NCBI RefSeq assembly: GCF_016907875.1
Contig: NZ_JAFBCU010000001.1
Coordinates: 2,356,001 to 2,420,000 of the forward strand
Direction of reading: 5' to 3'
From: Arthrobacter roseus
GTDB lineage: Bacteria > Actinomycetota > Actinomycetes > Actinomycetales > Micrococcaceae
Length of the DNA stretch: 64,000 nt
Shown piece by piece: positions 30,187 to 38,648 of the stretch. The notes below the pieces were generated by a model. The model was given only the letters and a program-made list of their open reading frames with translations. It was not told where the DNA came from and did no database searches. How positions within the stretch are numbered: position 1 is the first letter of the stretch; every line of letters starts with the position of its first letter. A program made the position numbers and the translations under genes.

Positions 30187-32247
30187 CTACCATCGAACAG
30201 CTGCGCGGAACCGCTGGTCGAACTCAGGACGCATGGATTCAACGTACGTCTCAGTCAGATGGTTGTCGTCGATGTAGACGTAAATGTTGCCTACGACAGC
30301 TGGACAGACATCTTCTCGGCAGATCAGGTCAGTAACATCCATTAGCTTGATGTCTGGCGCTACGGCCCGCAGTTCCTCGAAGGGTGGAGCGGAACTGAGA
30401 ACCGTGCTCCGTGGCGGATTGCACTTGTCAGAGTCCTCACCATGCAGTTCGACACACTCCATCATGTTGAACGTGAATCGAGGATTATCGCGGATTCCGA
30501 TCAGTTGGATCCCCTCGCTGCGCAACAGATTGGCCGCGTTCGCCAAGCCGCTCACAATGGTGTCCTGCGGATCCTCCCGATGGGCACTAGTGGCAACAGT
30601 AAAAACCGCATCCGGGTGCAACTCCTTGATGTAATCTGTTGCCGCAGCGTTAAACTCGTTGCATTCCTTATAACCTCCTTCGAATCCCACACTGTAGGTG
30701 CACCCCCCCAGTAGCAGCGACACTACTTTCCAGTTCTGCGCTCTAGCCATTGGTTCGATGGCGCCAAGCCACTGCTCCGTGTGCGAATCGCCCACCACGA
30801 CGAGAGTTCTGGCTGGCTCACCGGAGACTTGCGTATCAGCACACCGACCCTCAAGCACGTCGGCCTGCGGCACAAACGGGGCGTTCTCGCACTTACCGTC
30901 CAGGCCCGCATACTCTTTTTGAATGTCCGCGGCGGCGGGCAGGATCTCGACTCCGGCAGGCGATTTGCCCTCGAAACCATCCATCAACACCCGGGCGCCC
31001 GGGTTATTGACTGAAGCCATCTTCGCGAGCTCAGCTGCATGGGCTCGCAACTGGAGTTGCCAGCCAACGACGGGCACGACCACGAGGGCAACGCAGACAG
31101 CAATAATGACAGCAGCCCTGCGCCGCTTCTTCTCCGCCCATTGAGACTCTCGAATCGGCCTTTCAATGAAACGGGTTGTGAGGTAGGCAAGCACCAGAGC
31201 CAGCCCGATAATCCCTGTCCCACCCACTATCCCCACGGCGGTGCGATCCCGGAAGATGAGGTACGTGATGAGAATGGGCCAGTGCCAGAGGTAAAGGGCG
31301 TAGGAAATATCTCCCATACGGACCAGCGGTCGCCAGGAGAGCAACCTGTCCGCGCCGAAACGGCTTCCGGTTTGGCCTGCAACAATAATGAACCCCGCCG
31401 CCAGGGTTGGCCACAACGCCACATATCCGGGGAACTCCCCCTGCACATCCAGAACAAAACCGCCGCTGAGCATGGCAGCGAGGCCTACCCATCCCATCAC
31501 GACTCGCAGTGCTGCCGGAATCCGCAGAAATGGTAGAGCTAGCGCGAGCAGCGTACCCAGGGCGAACTCCCATAACCGAGCACGTGTATCGAAGTAGGCG
31601 AATGTCTGGTTGGTATACGTCTCAACGATGGAGAATGTCAGCGATCCGAGGAACACTGCGCCGAAAACTGCCAGAACCACAAACCGAAATCGTGCCTTCA
31701 GCAGTTTGGTGAGGAACGCGGCGAAGGCGAACAAAAGTGGCCAGAGGATGAAAACCTGTCCCTGAACGGATAACGACCAGAAGTGCTGGAGAGGACTCGC
31801 TTGACTGTGATCTGCGGCGTAATAGTCCACCGAGTTGAATGCCAGCACCCAGTTTTGGAAGTACAGCAACGAGGCCCAGGACTGTCCGAGAATTTCCGGC
31901 CAACGCGACTGGGGAATGAACAGATAGGTCGCGGCAAGAACACCAAGCAGCGTTACAACGACAGCTGGGAGTAGCCGTTTGAAAAGATGAAGCCAATACT
32001 TACCGAGCCTCAGCGGTATGCCATTTTCAATCTTTCTGGTGAACGAGAACGTCAGCAGAAACGACGAAATCAGCAGGAAGACATCCACCCCACCCGAGAC
32101 CCGTCCAAACCATATATGGTAAGTAACGACCATGAGGACGGCCAAGGCGCGCAATCCCTGAACTTCGGGACGATATCTTGGCCCGGCCGGATGCGCGGCA
32201 GCAGGTGTCACCGGACGCTCAGGTGCCAAGGCCGGGTTGGTAGTCAA
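30187..32247 (-). CDS. OafB-like acyltransferase with SGNH domain
   Basis: A 686-aa membrane O-acyltransferase. The N-terminal acyltransferase-3 domain (to about residue 385) has YRPEVQGLRALAVLMVVTYH with the catalytic-type His and roughly ten helices; the C-terminal extracytoplasmic SGNH domain has VVVGDSHTEQW (Ser nucleophile) and a DDNHLT-type Asp/His pair. Such fusions transfer acetyl or other acyl groups onto exported glycans or peptidoglycan. The start is a TTG with AAAGGA eight bases upstream. The substrate here is presumably the locus polysaccharide. Confidence 0.92.
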   Translation of the reverse strand: MTTNPALAPERPVTPAAAHPAGPRYRPEVQGLRALAVLMVVTYHIWFGRVSGGVDVFLLISSFLLTFSFTRKIENGIPLRLGKYWLHLFKRLLPAVVVTLLGVLAATYLFIPQSRWPEILGQSWASLLYFQNWVLAFNSVDYYAADHSQASPLQHFWSLSVQGQVFILWPLLFAFAAFLTKLLKARFRFVVLAVFGAVFLGSLTFSIVETYTNQTFAYFDTRARLWEFALGTLLALALPFLRIPAALRVVMGWVGLAAMLSGGFVLDVQGEFPGYVALWPTLAAGFIIVAGQTGSRFGADRLLSWRPLVRMGDISYALYLWHWPILITYLIFRDRTAVGIVGGTGIIGLALVLAYLTTRFIERPIRESQWAEKKRRRAAVIIAVCVALVVVPVVGWQLQLRAHAAELAKMASVNNPGARVLMDGFEGKSPAGVEILPAAADIQKEYAGLDGKCENAPFVPQADVLEGRCADTQVSGEPARTLVVVGDSHTEQWLGAIEPMARAQNWKVVSLLLGGCTYSVGFEGGYKECNEFNAAATDYIKELHPDAVFTVATSAHREDPQDTIVSGLANAANLLRSEGIQLIGIRDNPRFTFNMMECVELHGEDSDKCNPPRSTVLSSAPPFEELRAVAPDIKLMDVTDLICREDVCPAVVGNIYVYIDDNHLTETYVESMRPEFDQRFRAAVRW

Positions 32248-32301
32248 GATCTTGATCCTTTGGATGTGGATGAGAACGACGTAAGTCTAGCGTGACGAGA
32301 G

Positions 32302-32310
32302 TTATCCACA
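32302..32310 (+). promoter_or_regulatory. DnaA-box consensus upstream of the FHA-FtsK gene
   Basis: TTATCCACA in the divergent acyltransferase/FHA-FtsK region, on the coding strand of the FtsK-like gene and about 80 bp before its ATG. It shares the 11-mer AGTTATCCACA with the sites at 10207-10218 and 45573-45584. Function is not established. Confidence 0.4.
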
Positions 32311-32353
32311 GGTGACGTACACAGCCCCACCGTGATGAATGAAGTCAACGTAG

Positions 32354-32378
32354 CCTTTTCGGTAGTCATTCGAAAAGG
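32354..32378 (+). promoter_or_regulatory. Inverted repeat next to the FHA-FtsK ribosome-binding region
   Basis: CCTTTTCG (32354-32361) and CGAAAAGG (32371-32378) form a perfect 8-bp stem with a 9-base loop. The right arm runs into the G-rich stretch (GGGGGCAGGG) that serves as the ribosome-binding site before the ATG at 32390. It could be an operator, or an RNA hairpin that limits initiation. Confidence 0.5.
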
Positions 32379-32389
32379 GGGGGCAGGGC

Positions 32390-35300
32390 ATGACATTACA
32401 CTTCACTCTGGTCATGTTGGGATCCGATGCAAACGAGCTGGTAGCGAACACGACGTCGGTAAACTCCGGAGATGCTCTCGCCGCTTCTCTTGCTGAGTTG
32501 TACGGGCCAGGCAGTTACACCGTGGGAGGAAAACTGTTAGCCGGGCTGGTTCCTGGGCAATGGCCCCTGGTCAATGGTTGCATTGTGGTGCGTGGAGACT
32601 CGCGGCCACGGAACCGCCAACCACCGTCATTAGTGTTGGCGGTCAATACCGGACCGGATGCCGGTCAAGTGTTTCCTCTGTTGAGGGGCGACTACGAAAT
32701 CGGGCGCACTGGCTGTCCCATTTCCATCAACGATCCTGAACTTTCCCGCAAACATGCCGTCCTGACTGTATCCGACCACCACATTTCCCTCCGAGACCAC
32801 GGTTCGGTCAACGGCACCTGGGTGGATGGCAGCAGAATCGACCACGTGAAAGTGGATGCCGACTCGTTGATCCGCCTGGGATCCAGCCGATGCAGCATCG
32901 TTCCCGCGTCCTCATGGCAGCGCGCTCCTGTAGGCGAGGACGTCAACGAACCGCTGATTGTAGACTCCCCTCCCCCACCGGAGAAAAATCGCATGGTATG
33001 GGTCACCGCTCTGCTACCTCTGGTCCTGGGAGTGGTCCTGGCAGTGACAACACAGATGTGGTTCTTTCTCGCGTTTAGCGGTCTGTCCGCTGTTACTGGC
33101 CTCGTGCCGCTGTTATCCGGGCGCCGCAAACGTCGAGCTTTTACGGCGGCTGTTGATAGTGCCCGTCTCCAGGATGAGAAAAGACGACGCCGGGCAGCAC
33201 CCGACCCTGCGATTCTCCATCTTGCGGTGCAACATGGCCGGCTTGAGCTCTCCAACTCTGCTGCCCAGCTGCGCCTGGGATTGGCCGATCAACCGGCAAA
33301 TCTGCAGGTCAAGCCAGCCCAACAAGGGTGGGCGCCGCCAGTGCTGGCAGACGTACCTGCTCTGGTCGATATCAGCCGCCCGAACCGCATCGTCATCAAA
33401 GGGTCCCAGGACGCAGCTTCTGCGTTAGTCCGCTCCCTCGTGCTCCAGCTGTCCGTCTATGACGTGGAAATGATTTCGTATGGACACGCAGAAGACATTC
33501 CAGCCGGTCTGCGTTTCCTACCTGCGTCCACGATTGTTTCCGATCCAGCGGATCTCCTGAACGCGCTCTCACGAAGTCTCGCACCCGTCGTCATTCTTTG
33601 GCGCCACGCCGCTGAGCTAAGCAGTGCCCTGGAAGCATCCGGAAAGAGCATCTTCTGGATCCATGGCGAGGACATCGACGCCTCGCATGTGATTACCACG
33701 ACTTTCCATGGTGGCAGTATCTGCAACCGTCAGGGACACACCACACCGTTCACGCCTGATCTCATCGGTACGCGTACCTTCGAAGCCATGGCAAGGGCCA
33801 TCGCGTCCGTTTATCTGCACGATGACAACTCGGGATCCGGCCCTGTGCCCGACACCGTTAGATTCGACTCCATCACTCCGGTAACCGCAGCCGGCATCAA
33901 AGTGGCATGGGACAGTGGAAAGCGTGGTTTGCGCGCCCCGCTGGGCAGCGCTGAGTCTGTCCTTGAGTTTGATCTTGCTTCCCAGGGACCCCATCTGCTG
34001 GTGGCGGGAACCACTGGTGCGGGAAAGTCCGAGCTACTACGCGCACTGGTCCTTGGCATAGCTACCCAGCATTCGCCGTCGACCGTAAACTTCCTGTACA
34101 TAGATTTCAAGGGCGGTTCTGGCCTTGGCCCTCTCGATTCTCTGCCCCATTCCGTGGGAATGTTGACCGACCTATCCGCTGAAAACGTAGCCCGGGCACT
34201 CGTCTCCCTCAAAGCCGAGGTCAAACGTCGGGAACACCTCTTTGCCCACTTCAAAGTCTCCGATATAGGCGACTACGCGCTTCATCGACGCGTGACAGAC
34301 CCACTTTTACCGCGGCTAGTCATCGTAGTGGATGAGTTCAGAATGCTGACGGAAGAGGTGCCAACAGCTGTCAAGGATCTGATGCGAATAGCGACGCTCG
34401 GCCGGTCCCTGGGCGTACACCTCATCATGGCCACGCAACGCCCCCAAGGGGCAATCACACCAGACATCAGAGCGAACATCACCGCGAGCATCGCACTGCG
34501 CGTGCAGTCGGCGGCAGACTCTCAAGACGTACTGAACAGCGCCGTCGCAGCCTCGATTCCCGTGGCACTGCCTGGACGGGCGTTTATCAAAGTCGGGAAC
34601 GAGGCCCCCATAGAATTTCAGGCCGCGTCGACACTCGGGAGCGCAGACCCCACCACCGTCCTTAAACCTGTCACGGACTTCGCCGGTTTTCTCCACGCTC
34701 GCTCCACAGCAGTCGGAACCGACAACACGTTGACTCAGCTGGATGCCGCCCTGGCAGCCATATCTGTCGCTGCTGATGGCTGGCAGGCTCCTTGGAGGCC
34801 AATACAGCCTGCTCTTCCTTCGGCGGTGCCAGTGCCGAGCACCACAGTCGCTATAGACCCTGAAAAACAAACGGAAAATATGCCCATTTTCGCGGGGATA
34901 CTGGATATTCCGGATGAACAACGTCAATGCACCCTTGAATGGGATCCCGAAACTGACTCCCACCTTGCATTGGTCGGGATTTCCGGGAGCGGGAATGACG
35001 ATGCGATGCGCGGCCTCGTCATCGGTATTGTTCGTTGTCGACCCAAAACACACGTCTATATCCTTGACGGAGACAGCTTGATGGCAGGTGCGGCGGAGCT
35101 GCGGCAAGTCGGAGCCTACATACGGGGCCACGAGGTCAAAAGAGCCGCGAGAACCCTGAAGAAGTTGTCCGCAATTATCTCGGATCGGCTCGCAGACCAT
35201 TCCGTAAACGACGCGCTGCCTGCTCCTGTGGCGGTCGTGGTCACCGGCTGGGGCCGATGGGTATCAGTCCTGAGAAGCAGCAGGTGGGCGTGGGCCGAAG

Positions 35301-36232
35301 ATTGCCTGGGAGATATTGTCCGTGACGGTGAAAAAGCCGGAGTTACAGTCCTCATCAACGGCGACAGGGATCTACTGGCCTCACGTTTCTTTACGCTCGT
35401 GACCAACCGTGTCTTCCTGCCTAGTGGATCCAGCACCGAGGCGCAGATGATGTGGCCCAAGCGTCCGGAGATGGATCTTGTGCCCGGTCGAGCCTTCGTC
35501 CAGGGCCGAATCTCGACGCCAGCTGGGGCAGTCGCGCAAACGTGCGCCGTCGATTCCTCCGATTTCACGTACCGTGTCAGCCGGCTCCCAACCGATTCTT
35601 CTATTCGCCCGCCCCGGGTTGAGCCACTGCCGAGGGCAGTGGCAACAGACTCCTTGGACCCGACAGTGCAGAATGGACAATCGGCTCGTATTCCCATTGG
35701 TCTTGGCGGCGACGAATTAGAGACCGTGAGAATGACCGTCAGCCCACGCGGAGTGACTGCGATACTCGGTGGGCCGGGTACTGGAAAAACAAACTTTCTG
35801 AACCTGCTCAGGACAAACATGCCCGATCAGTGGACTCTGCTTTCGCCGCATGACGAACAAGACCCCGTCCGGTACTGGTCAACGATTGACGCGCAGGCGA
35901 TCAAAGACTTGTCATCGACACACGGAACTTTAGCCCTGGTCGACGATGCTGACCGAATGCCCCCAGAAGTGCACCAAAAGCTCGGCCAGCTTCACCAGGG
36001 CGGGGTGAGCGTTGTCTTCACAGCAATGCCCTCGCCAACGTTGATCTCCAAAATACCGTTGGCTATGGAAGCCCGCTCATCAGGAACGGGCATCGTTTTG
36101 TGCGCCAGGCAGTCCTCAGATGCTGACTTCTTCGGTATTAGGCTAGAGCTCGAAGGCCGTCTACCCTCGGGCAGAGCCCATGTGATCGTCTCGGGAGAGG
36201 TCGAAGAAGCTCAACTCGCTTTGGCTCCTTAG
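32390..36232 (+). CDS. FHA-domain FtsK/SpoIIIE ATPase, EssC/EccC-like
   Basis: A 1280-aa membrane ATPase. An N-terminal segment is followed by an FHA phosphothreonine-binding domain (about 85-165, with YEIGR, SRKHA and GSVNGTWVDG), two transmembrane helices (about 202-243), a coiled linker and three P-loop modules. The first is intact (GTTGAGKS, 540-547, with VIVVDEFRMLTEE), the second is degenerate (GISGSGND near 864) and the third looks intact (GGPGTGKT, about 1127-1134). This is the layout of type VII secretion EssC/EccC motors. No WXG100, EccB, EccD or YukD-like gene lies in the window, so partners and cargo are unknown. Confidence 0.85.
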   Translation: MTLHFTLVMLGSDANELVANTTSVNSGDALAASLAELYGPGSYTVGGKLLAGLVPGQWPLVNGCIVVRGDSRPRNRQPPSLVLAVNTGPDAGQVFPLLRGDYEIGRTGCPISINDPELSRKHAVLTVSDHHISLRDHGSVNGTWVDGSRIDHVKVDADSLIRLGSSRCSIVPASSWQRAPVGEDVNEPLIVDSPPPPEKNRMVWVTALLPLVLGVVLAVTTQMWFFLAFSGLSAVTGLVPLLSGRRKRRAFTAAVDSARLQDEKRRRRAAPDPAILHLAVQHGRLELSNSAAQLRLGLADQPANLQVKPAQQGWAPPVLADVPALVDISRPNRIVIKGSQDAASALVRSLVLQLSVYDVEMISYGHAEDIPAGLRFLPASTIVSDPADLLNALSRSLAPVVILWRHAAELSSALEASGKSIFWIHGEDIDASHVITTTFHGGSICNRQGHTTPFTPDLIGTRTFEAMARAIASVYLHDDNSGSGPVPDTVRFDSITPVTAAGIKVAWDSGKRGLRAPLGSAESVLEFDLASQGPHLLVAGTTGAGKSELLRALVLGIATQHSPSTVNFLYIDFKGGSGLGPLDSLPHSVGMLTDLSAENVARALVSLKAEVKRREHLFAHFKVSDIGDYALHRRVTDPLLPRLVIVVDEFRMLTEEVPTAVKDLMRIATLGRSLGVHLIMATQRPQGAITPDIRANITASIALRVQSAADSQDVLNSAVAASIPVALPGRAFIKVGNEAPIEFQAASTLGSADPTTVLKPVTDFAGFLHARSTAVGTDNTLTQLDAALAAISVAADGWQAPWRPIQPALPSAVPVPSTTVAIDPEKQTENMPIFAGILDIPDEQRQCTLEWDPETDSHLALVGISGSGNDDAMRGLVIGIVRCRPKTHVYILDGDSLMAGAAELRQVGAYIRGHEVKRAARTLKKLSAIISDRLADHSVNDALPAPVAVVVTGWGRWVSVLRSSRWAWAEDCLGDIVRDGEKAGVTVLINGDRDLLASRFFTLVTNRVFLPSGSSTEAQMMWPKRPEMDLVPGRAFVQGRISTPAGAVAQTCAVDSSDFTYRVSRLPTDSSIRPPRVEPLPRAVATDSLDPTVQNGQSARIPIGLGGDELETVRMTVSPRGVTAILGGPGTGKTNFLNLLRTNMPDQWTLLSPHDEQDPVRYWSTIDAQAIKDLSSTHGTLALVDDADRMPPEVHQKLGQLHQGGVSVVFTAMPSPTLISKIPLAMEARSSGTGIVLCARQSSDADFFGIRLELEGRLPSGRAHVIVSGEVEEAQLALAP

Positions 36233-36654
36233 AAGGTTCGACCGTTTTCGGAACGCCTACCCATAAAATCAACAACGGGTTGTGAGAACAACAGCAGCAA
36301 AATCGTTGCGGCTGGCGCCACCACGCACAACGCCAAAAACCACTGCTCGCCGTTGAACAAAGGAAAGGCCAGAACAATGAGGAAAAGTTGCCACACCAGG
36401 GCAGCTGATCTGGTCCAGCGGTAGCCGCGGTAGAGAAATATAGAAACGGCTAATAGCCACCCAATCGCCAAGACAATCAAAGCAAGGCTAAAAAAGGCCA
36501 CCCCAGCATGGTAGGACTCAGATCTGAACATGGAAACCGCATACCAGATTCCAACGACGATCAGCATGGCAGTCTCGACGAGGATAAGGCCGGAGACAAC
36601 CCTTACACCGGCCGGAGCAGCTACGGACGAATCTGGAGTGTTGAGACTTGACAC
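36229..36654 (-). CDS. Four-helix membrane protein, function unknown
   Basis: A 141-aa protein with four predicted helices (about residues 19-40, 48-72, 82-98, 105-124) and a short basic C-terminus. I do not recognise a family. It starts with GTG. Its last four bases overlap the end of the convergent FtsK-like gene, and it is divergent from whiB1. Small four-helix proteins of this kind are common and uncharacterised in actinobacteria. Confidence 0.7.
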   Translation of the reverse strand: MSSLNTPDSSVAAPAGVRVVSGLILVETAMLIVVGIWYAVSMFRSESYHAGVAFFSLALIVLAIGWLLAVSIFLYRGYRWTRSAALVWQLFLIVLAFPLFNGEQWFLALCVVAPAATILLLLFSQPVVDFMGRRSENGRTF

Positions 36655-36724
36655 ACCGCAACCCTATCCGAGATCGCCGCGATGTGAGACGCTCAATGTG
36701 GAGTGGCAAGAAGTAACCAAGTTT

Positions 36725-36743
36725 GTGACGAATCACTCGTCAC
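36725..36743. promoter_or_regulatory. 7-bp inverted repeat upstream of whiB1
   Basis: GTGACGA and TCGTCAC are perfect inverted arms separated by ATCAC, about 160 bp before the whiB1 ATG. The first half also contains GTGA-N4-TCAC. It resembles a dimeric regulator operator but does not fit the TGTGA-N6-TCACA spacing of CRP. Which regulator binds is unknown. Confidence 0.4.
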
Positions 36744-36815
36744 TGCGACGAAGTCCCTGCTCTTAACCCCTTGTTAGCCGCGTTTTAACGTGGAATTGTT
36801 TAACTAGTTGGTTTA

Positions 36816-36837
36816 GGGGCCGTGCGTGGCCCCTTTT
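36816..36837 (+). terminator. Terminator-like stem-loop in the whiB1 leader
   Basis: GGGGCC (36816-36821) pairs with GGCCCC (36828-36833) around a 6-base loop and is followed by TTTT. It lies 67 bp before the whiB1 ATG on the same strand, with no plus-strand gene just upstream. It could therefore be a leader attenuator or an mRNA 5' structure instead of an operon terminator. The four-T tract is short for an intrinsic terminator. Confidence 0.45.
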
Positions 36838-36903
36838 GTATGCGGTGGACCTTTTCCAGCAAGGACCGCTACCATCTATTCCCCAAAGGAGAACGTGATC
36901 ATC

Positions 36904-37152
36904 ATGGATTGGCGTAGCAAAGCAGCCTGCTTGGACAAGGATCCCGAGTTATTCTTTCCGGTCGGAAACACCGGCCCCGCACTGCTCCAGATCGAGGAGG
37001 CCAAGAGCGTCTGTCGGCGTTGCCCCGTCATCGACACATGCCTGCAGTGGGCCATCGAATCAGGCCAGGATGCCGGCGTTTGGGGTGGCATGAGCGAAGA
37101 TGAGCGCCGTGCGCTGAAGCGCCGAGCTGCCCGTGCCCGCCGGGCCTCATAA
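36904..37152 (+). CDS. whiB1: WhiB1/WblE iron-sulfur transcription factor
   Basis: An 82-aa Wbl protein that carries a [4Fe-4S] cluster sensitive to nitric oxide and acts with the primary sigma factor. Cysteines at 9, 37, 40 and 46 give the C-Xn-CxxC-X5-C ligand set; GVWGG (58-62) and the basic tail KRRAARARR complete the family. DPELFFPVGNTGPALLQIEEAK identifies the WhiB1/WblE branch. AAAGGAG is 12 bases before this ATG and only 3 before an in-frame GTG at 36895, so the start is slightly uncertain. It is convergent with the pdtaS-like gene, as whiB1 is with its histidine-kinase neighbour in mycobacteria. Confidence 0.95.
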   Translation: MDWRSKAACLDKDPELFFPVGNTGPALLQIEEAKSVCRRCPVIDTCLQWAIESGQDAGVWGGMSEDERRALKRRAARARRAS

Positions 37153-37185
37153 GGGCCTCGGGCTCTAGCTTGTTCCGGACCAGCT

Positions 37186-38637
37186 CTAGTCTTTCGGAAT
37201 CCCCATCTTGAGCCGAACGTCAGTTCCTCCACCCTCGCGTGCGTCCCAACTGATGGTGCCGCGAAGCTCACTGGCCACTAATGTCTGGACAATTTGCTGA
37301 CCCAATCCTTCGCTCGCGATTTTCGAATCAACGCCCACCCCGTCGTCGGTCACCATAACGTCAAGGACCTCGGCGCCCAGTTCCACGCGACGTTCGGCGG
37401 TCAGTCGAACCGTTCCCGCACGGCCCGAGAGTCCATGTTCGACAGCGTTTGTGACCAGTTCGTTGATGACCAGGGCCAATGGCGTCGCGAAGTCACTGGG
37501 CAATTCACCGAACTTGCCGCGTCGTTCAGTCCGCACATCCTGCCCAGGTGATGCCACTTCCGCAGACAACCTGAATTGGCGGTCGATCAACTGGTCGAAG
37601 TCGACGGTTTGGGCCAAGCCCTGAGACAGCGTTTCATGGACAAGCGCGATCGTTGCAACCCGCCTCATTGCTTCTTCAAGGCCCGATCGACCCTCATCGC
37701 TTTTCATTCGTCGGGATTGCAAGCGCAGTAAAGCAGCCACCGTCTGCAAGTTGTTCTTAACCCGGTGGTGGATCTCCCGGATTGTGGCATCTTTGGACAC
37801 CAATTCGAGCTCACGACGACGAAGTTCAGAGACATCCCTACACAAGACCACAGCCCCGTAGCGGGCCTCACTGTTGCGCAACGGGATCGACCGCAAGGAC
37901 AAGCTCACTCCCTTGGCCTCAATCTCGGTACGCCATGGCATCCTGCCTGTCACGACCATGCTCATGGACTCATCTACAGGATGCCGGCCCCGCATCAGAT
38001 TCGTAGTGATATCCATCAATACTCGGCCGTCCAGAGTTCCTGCTTCGCCCAACCGCCGAAACGCCGAAACGCCGTTGGGGCTTGCATATTCAACGACGCC
38101 TTCCTCATTGAGACGGATGAGCCCATCACCAACTCGGGGCGCCCCTCGCCTCGCCCCCGTAGGCTCCGCGGAATCCGGCCAAAGCCCTAGCGTCACCATG
38201 GTCAGCAAATCATCGGCGCACCGTCGATAAGTACACTCCAATTTTGACGGCGCACGAGACGAAGCCGCTTCAGAATGGGAGGTCACGGCTGCAAGAGTCC
38301 GCCCATTTCGCACCACGGGCACGGCCTCCACCCTCATCGCCGAATCACCCTCCTGCGCAGTTTCGATGCGGCGGCTTCTCCATGACCTATCCACGAGCGG
38401 TGTCAGGTCTGCACGCATTCTTTCACCCACGAAATCGGCGTGGAAAACCGTGTGAGACGTGGAAGGACGAACATGCGCCAACGCGACATATCCGCCGCCC
38501 TCATCTGGGAACCACAAAGCCAAGTCGGCAAACGCCAGATCAGCAATCATTTGCCAATCTCCCACCAGGAGATGCAGCCATTCTGCATCTCCTGGTCCGA
38601 AGTCAGCGTCCCCTATTGGGTCTGTGAAGATTGCCAC
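37186..38637 (-). CDS. pdtaS: PdtaS-like sensor histidine kinase
   Basis: A 483-aa soluble HWE/HisKA_2-type kinase. It has a GAF-like N-terminal domain, a PAS domain (about 165-285, with RLNEEGVVEYASPNGVSAF), the phosphoacceptor REIHHRVKNNLQT and a HATPase domain with ALVINELVTNAVEHG and TDDGVGVD. This is the architecture of PdtaS, whose partner PdtaR is an ANTAR antiterminator acting on RNA; no pdtaR gene is in the window. It starts with GTG 12 bp after the glutamate dehydrogenase stop with a weak ribosome-binding site, so co-transcription with that gene is likely. Confidence 0.93.
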   Translation of the reverse strand: MAIFTDPIGDADFGPGDAEWLHLLVGDWQMIADLAFADLALWFPDEGGGYVALAHVRPSTSHTVFHADFVGERMRADLTPLVDRSWRSRRIETAQEGDSAMRVEAVPVVRNGRTLAAVTSHSEAASSRAPSKLECTYRRCADDLLTMVTLGLWPDSAEPTGARRGAPRVGDGLIRLNEEGVVEYASPNGVSAFRRLGEAGTLDGRVLMDITTNLMRGRHPVDESMSMVVTGRMPWRTEIEAKGVSLSLRSIPLRNSEARYGAVVLCRDVSELRRRELELVSKDATIREIHHRVKNNLQTVAALLRLQSRRMKSDEGRSGLEEAMRRVATIALVHETLSQGLAQTVDFDQLIDRQFRLSAEVASPGQDVRTERRGKFGELPSDFATPLALVINELVTNAVEHGLSGRAGTVRLTAERRVELGAEVLDVMVTDDGVGVDSKIASEGLGQQIVQTLVASELRGTISWDAREGGGTDVRLKMGIPKD

Positions 38638-38648
38638 AGGCTAAGGGG

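Noticed and set aside
34316-35200. 294-codon open frame antisense to the FHA-FtsK gene
   Set aside because: Cysteine- and arginine-rich translation without motifs inside a well-supported gene; treated as a shadow.
32390-36654. A complete type VII (ESX) secretion locus
   Set aside because: Only the ATPase-like gene is present; no WXG100, EccB, EccD, EccE or mycosin-like gene is found on either side.
36725-36743. CRP/Cmr-type operator upstream of whiB1
   Set aside because: The half-sites GTGA and TCAC are present but the spacing does not match TGTGA-N6-TCACA; kept only as an unassigned inverted repeat.
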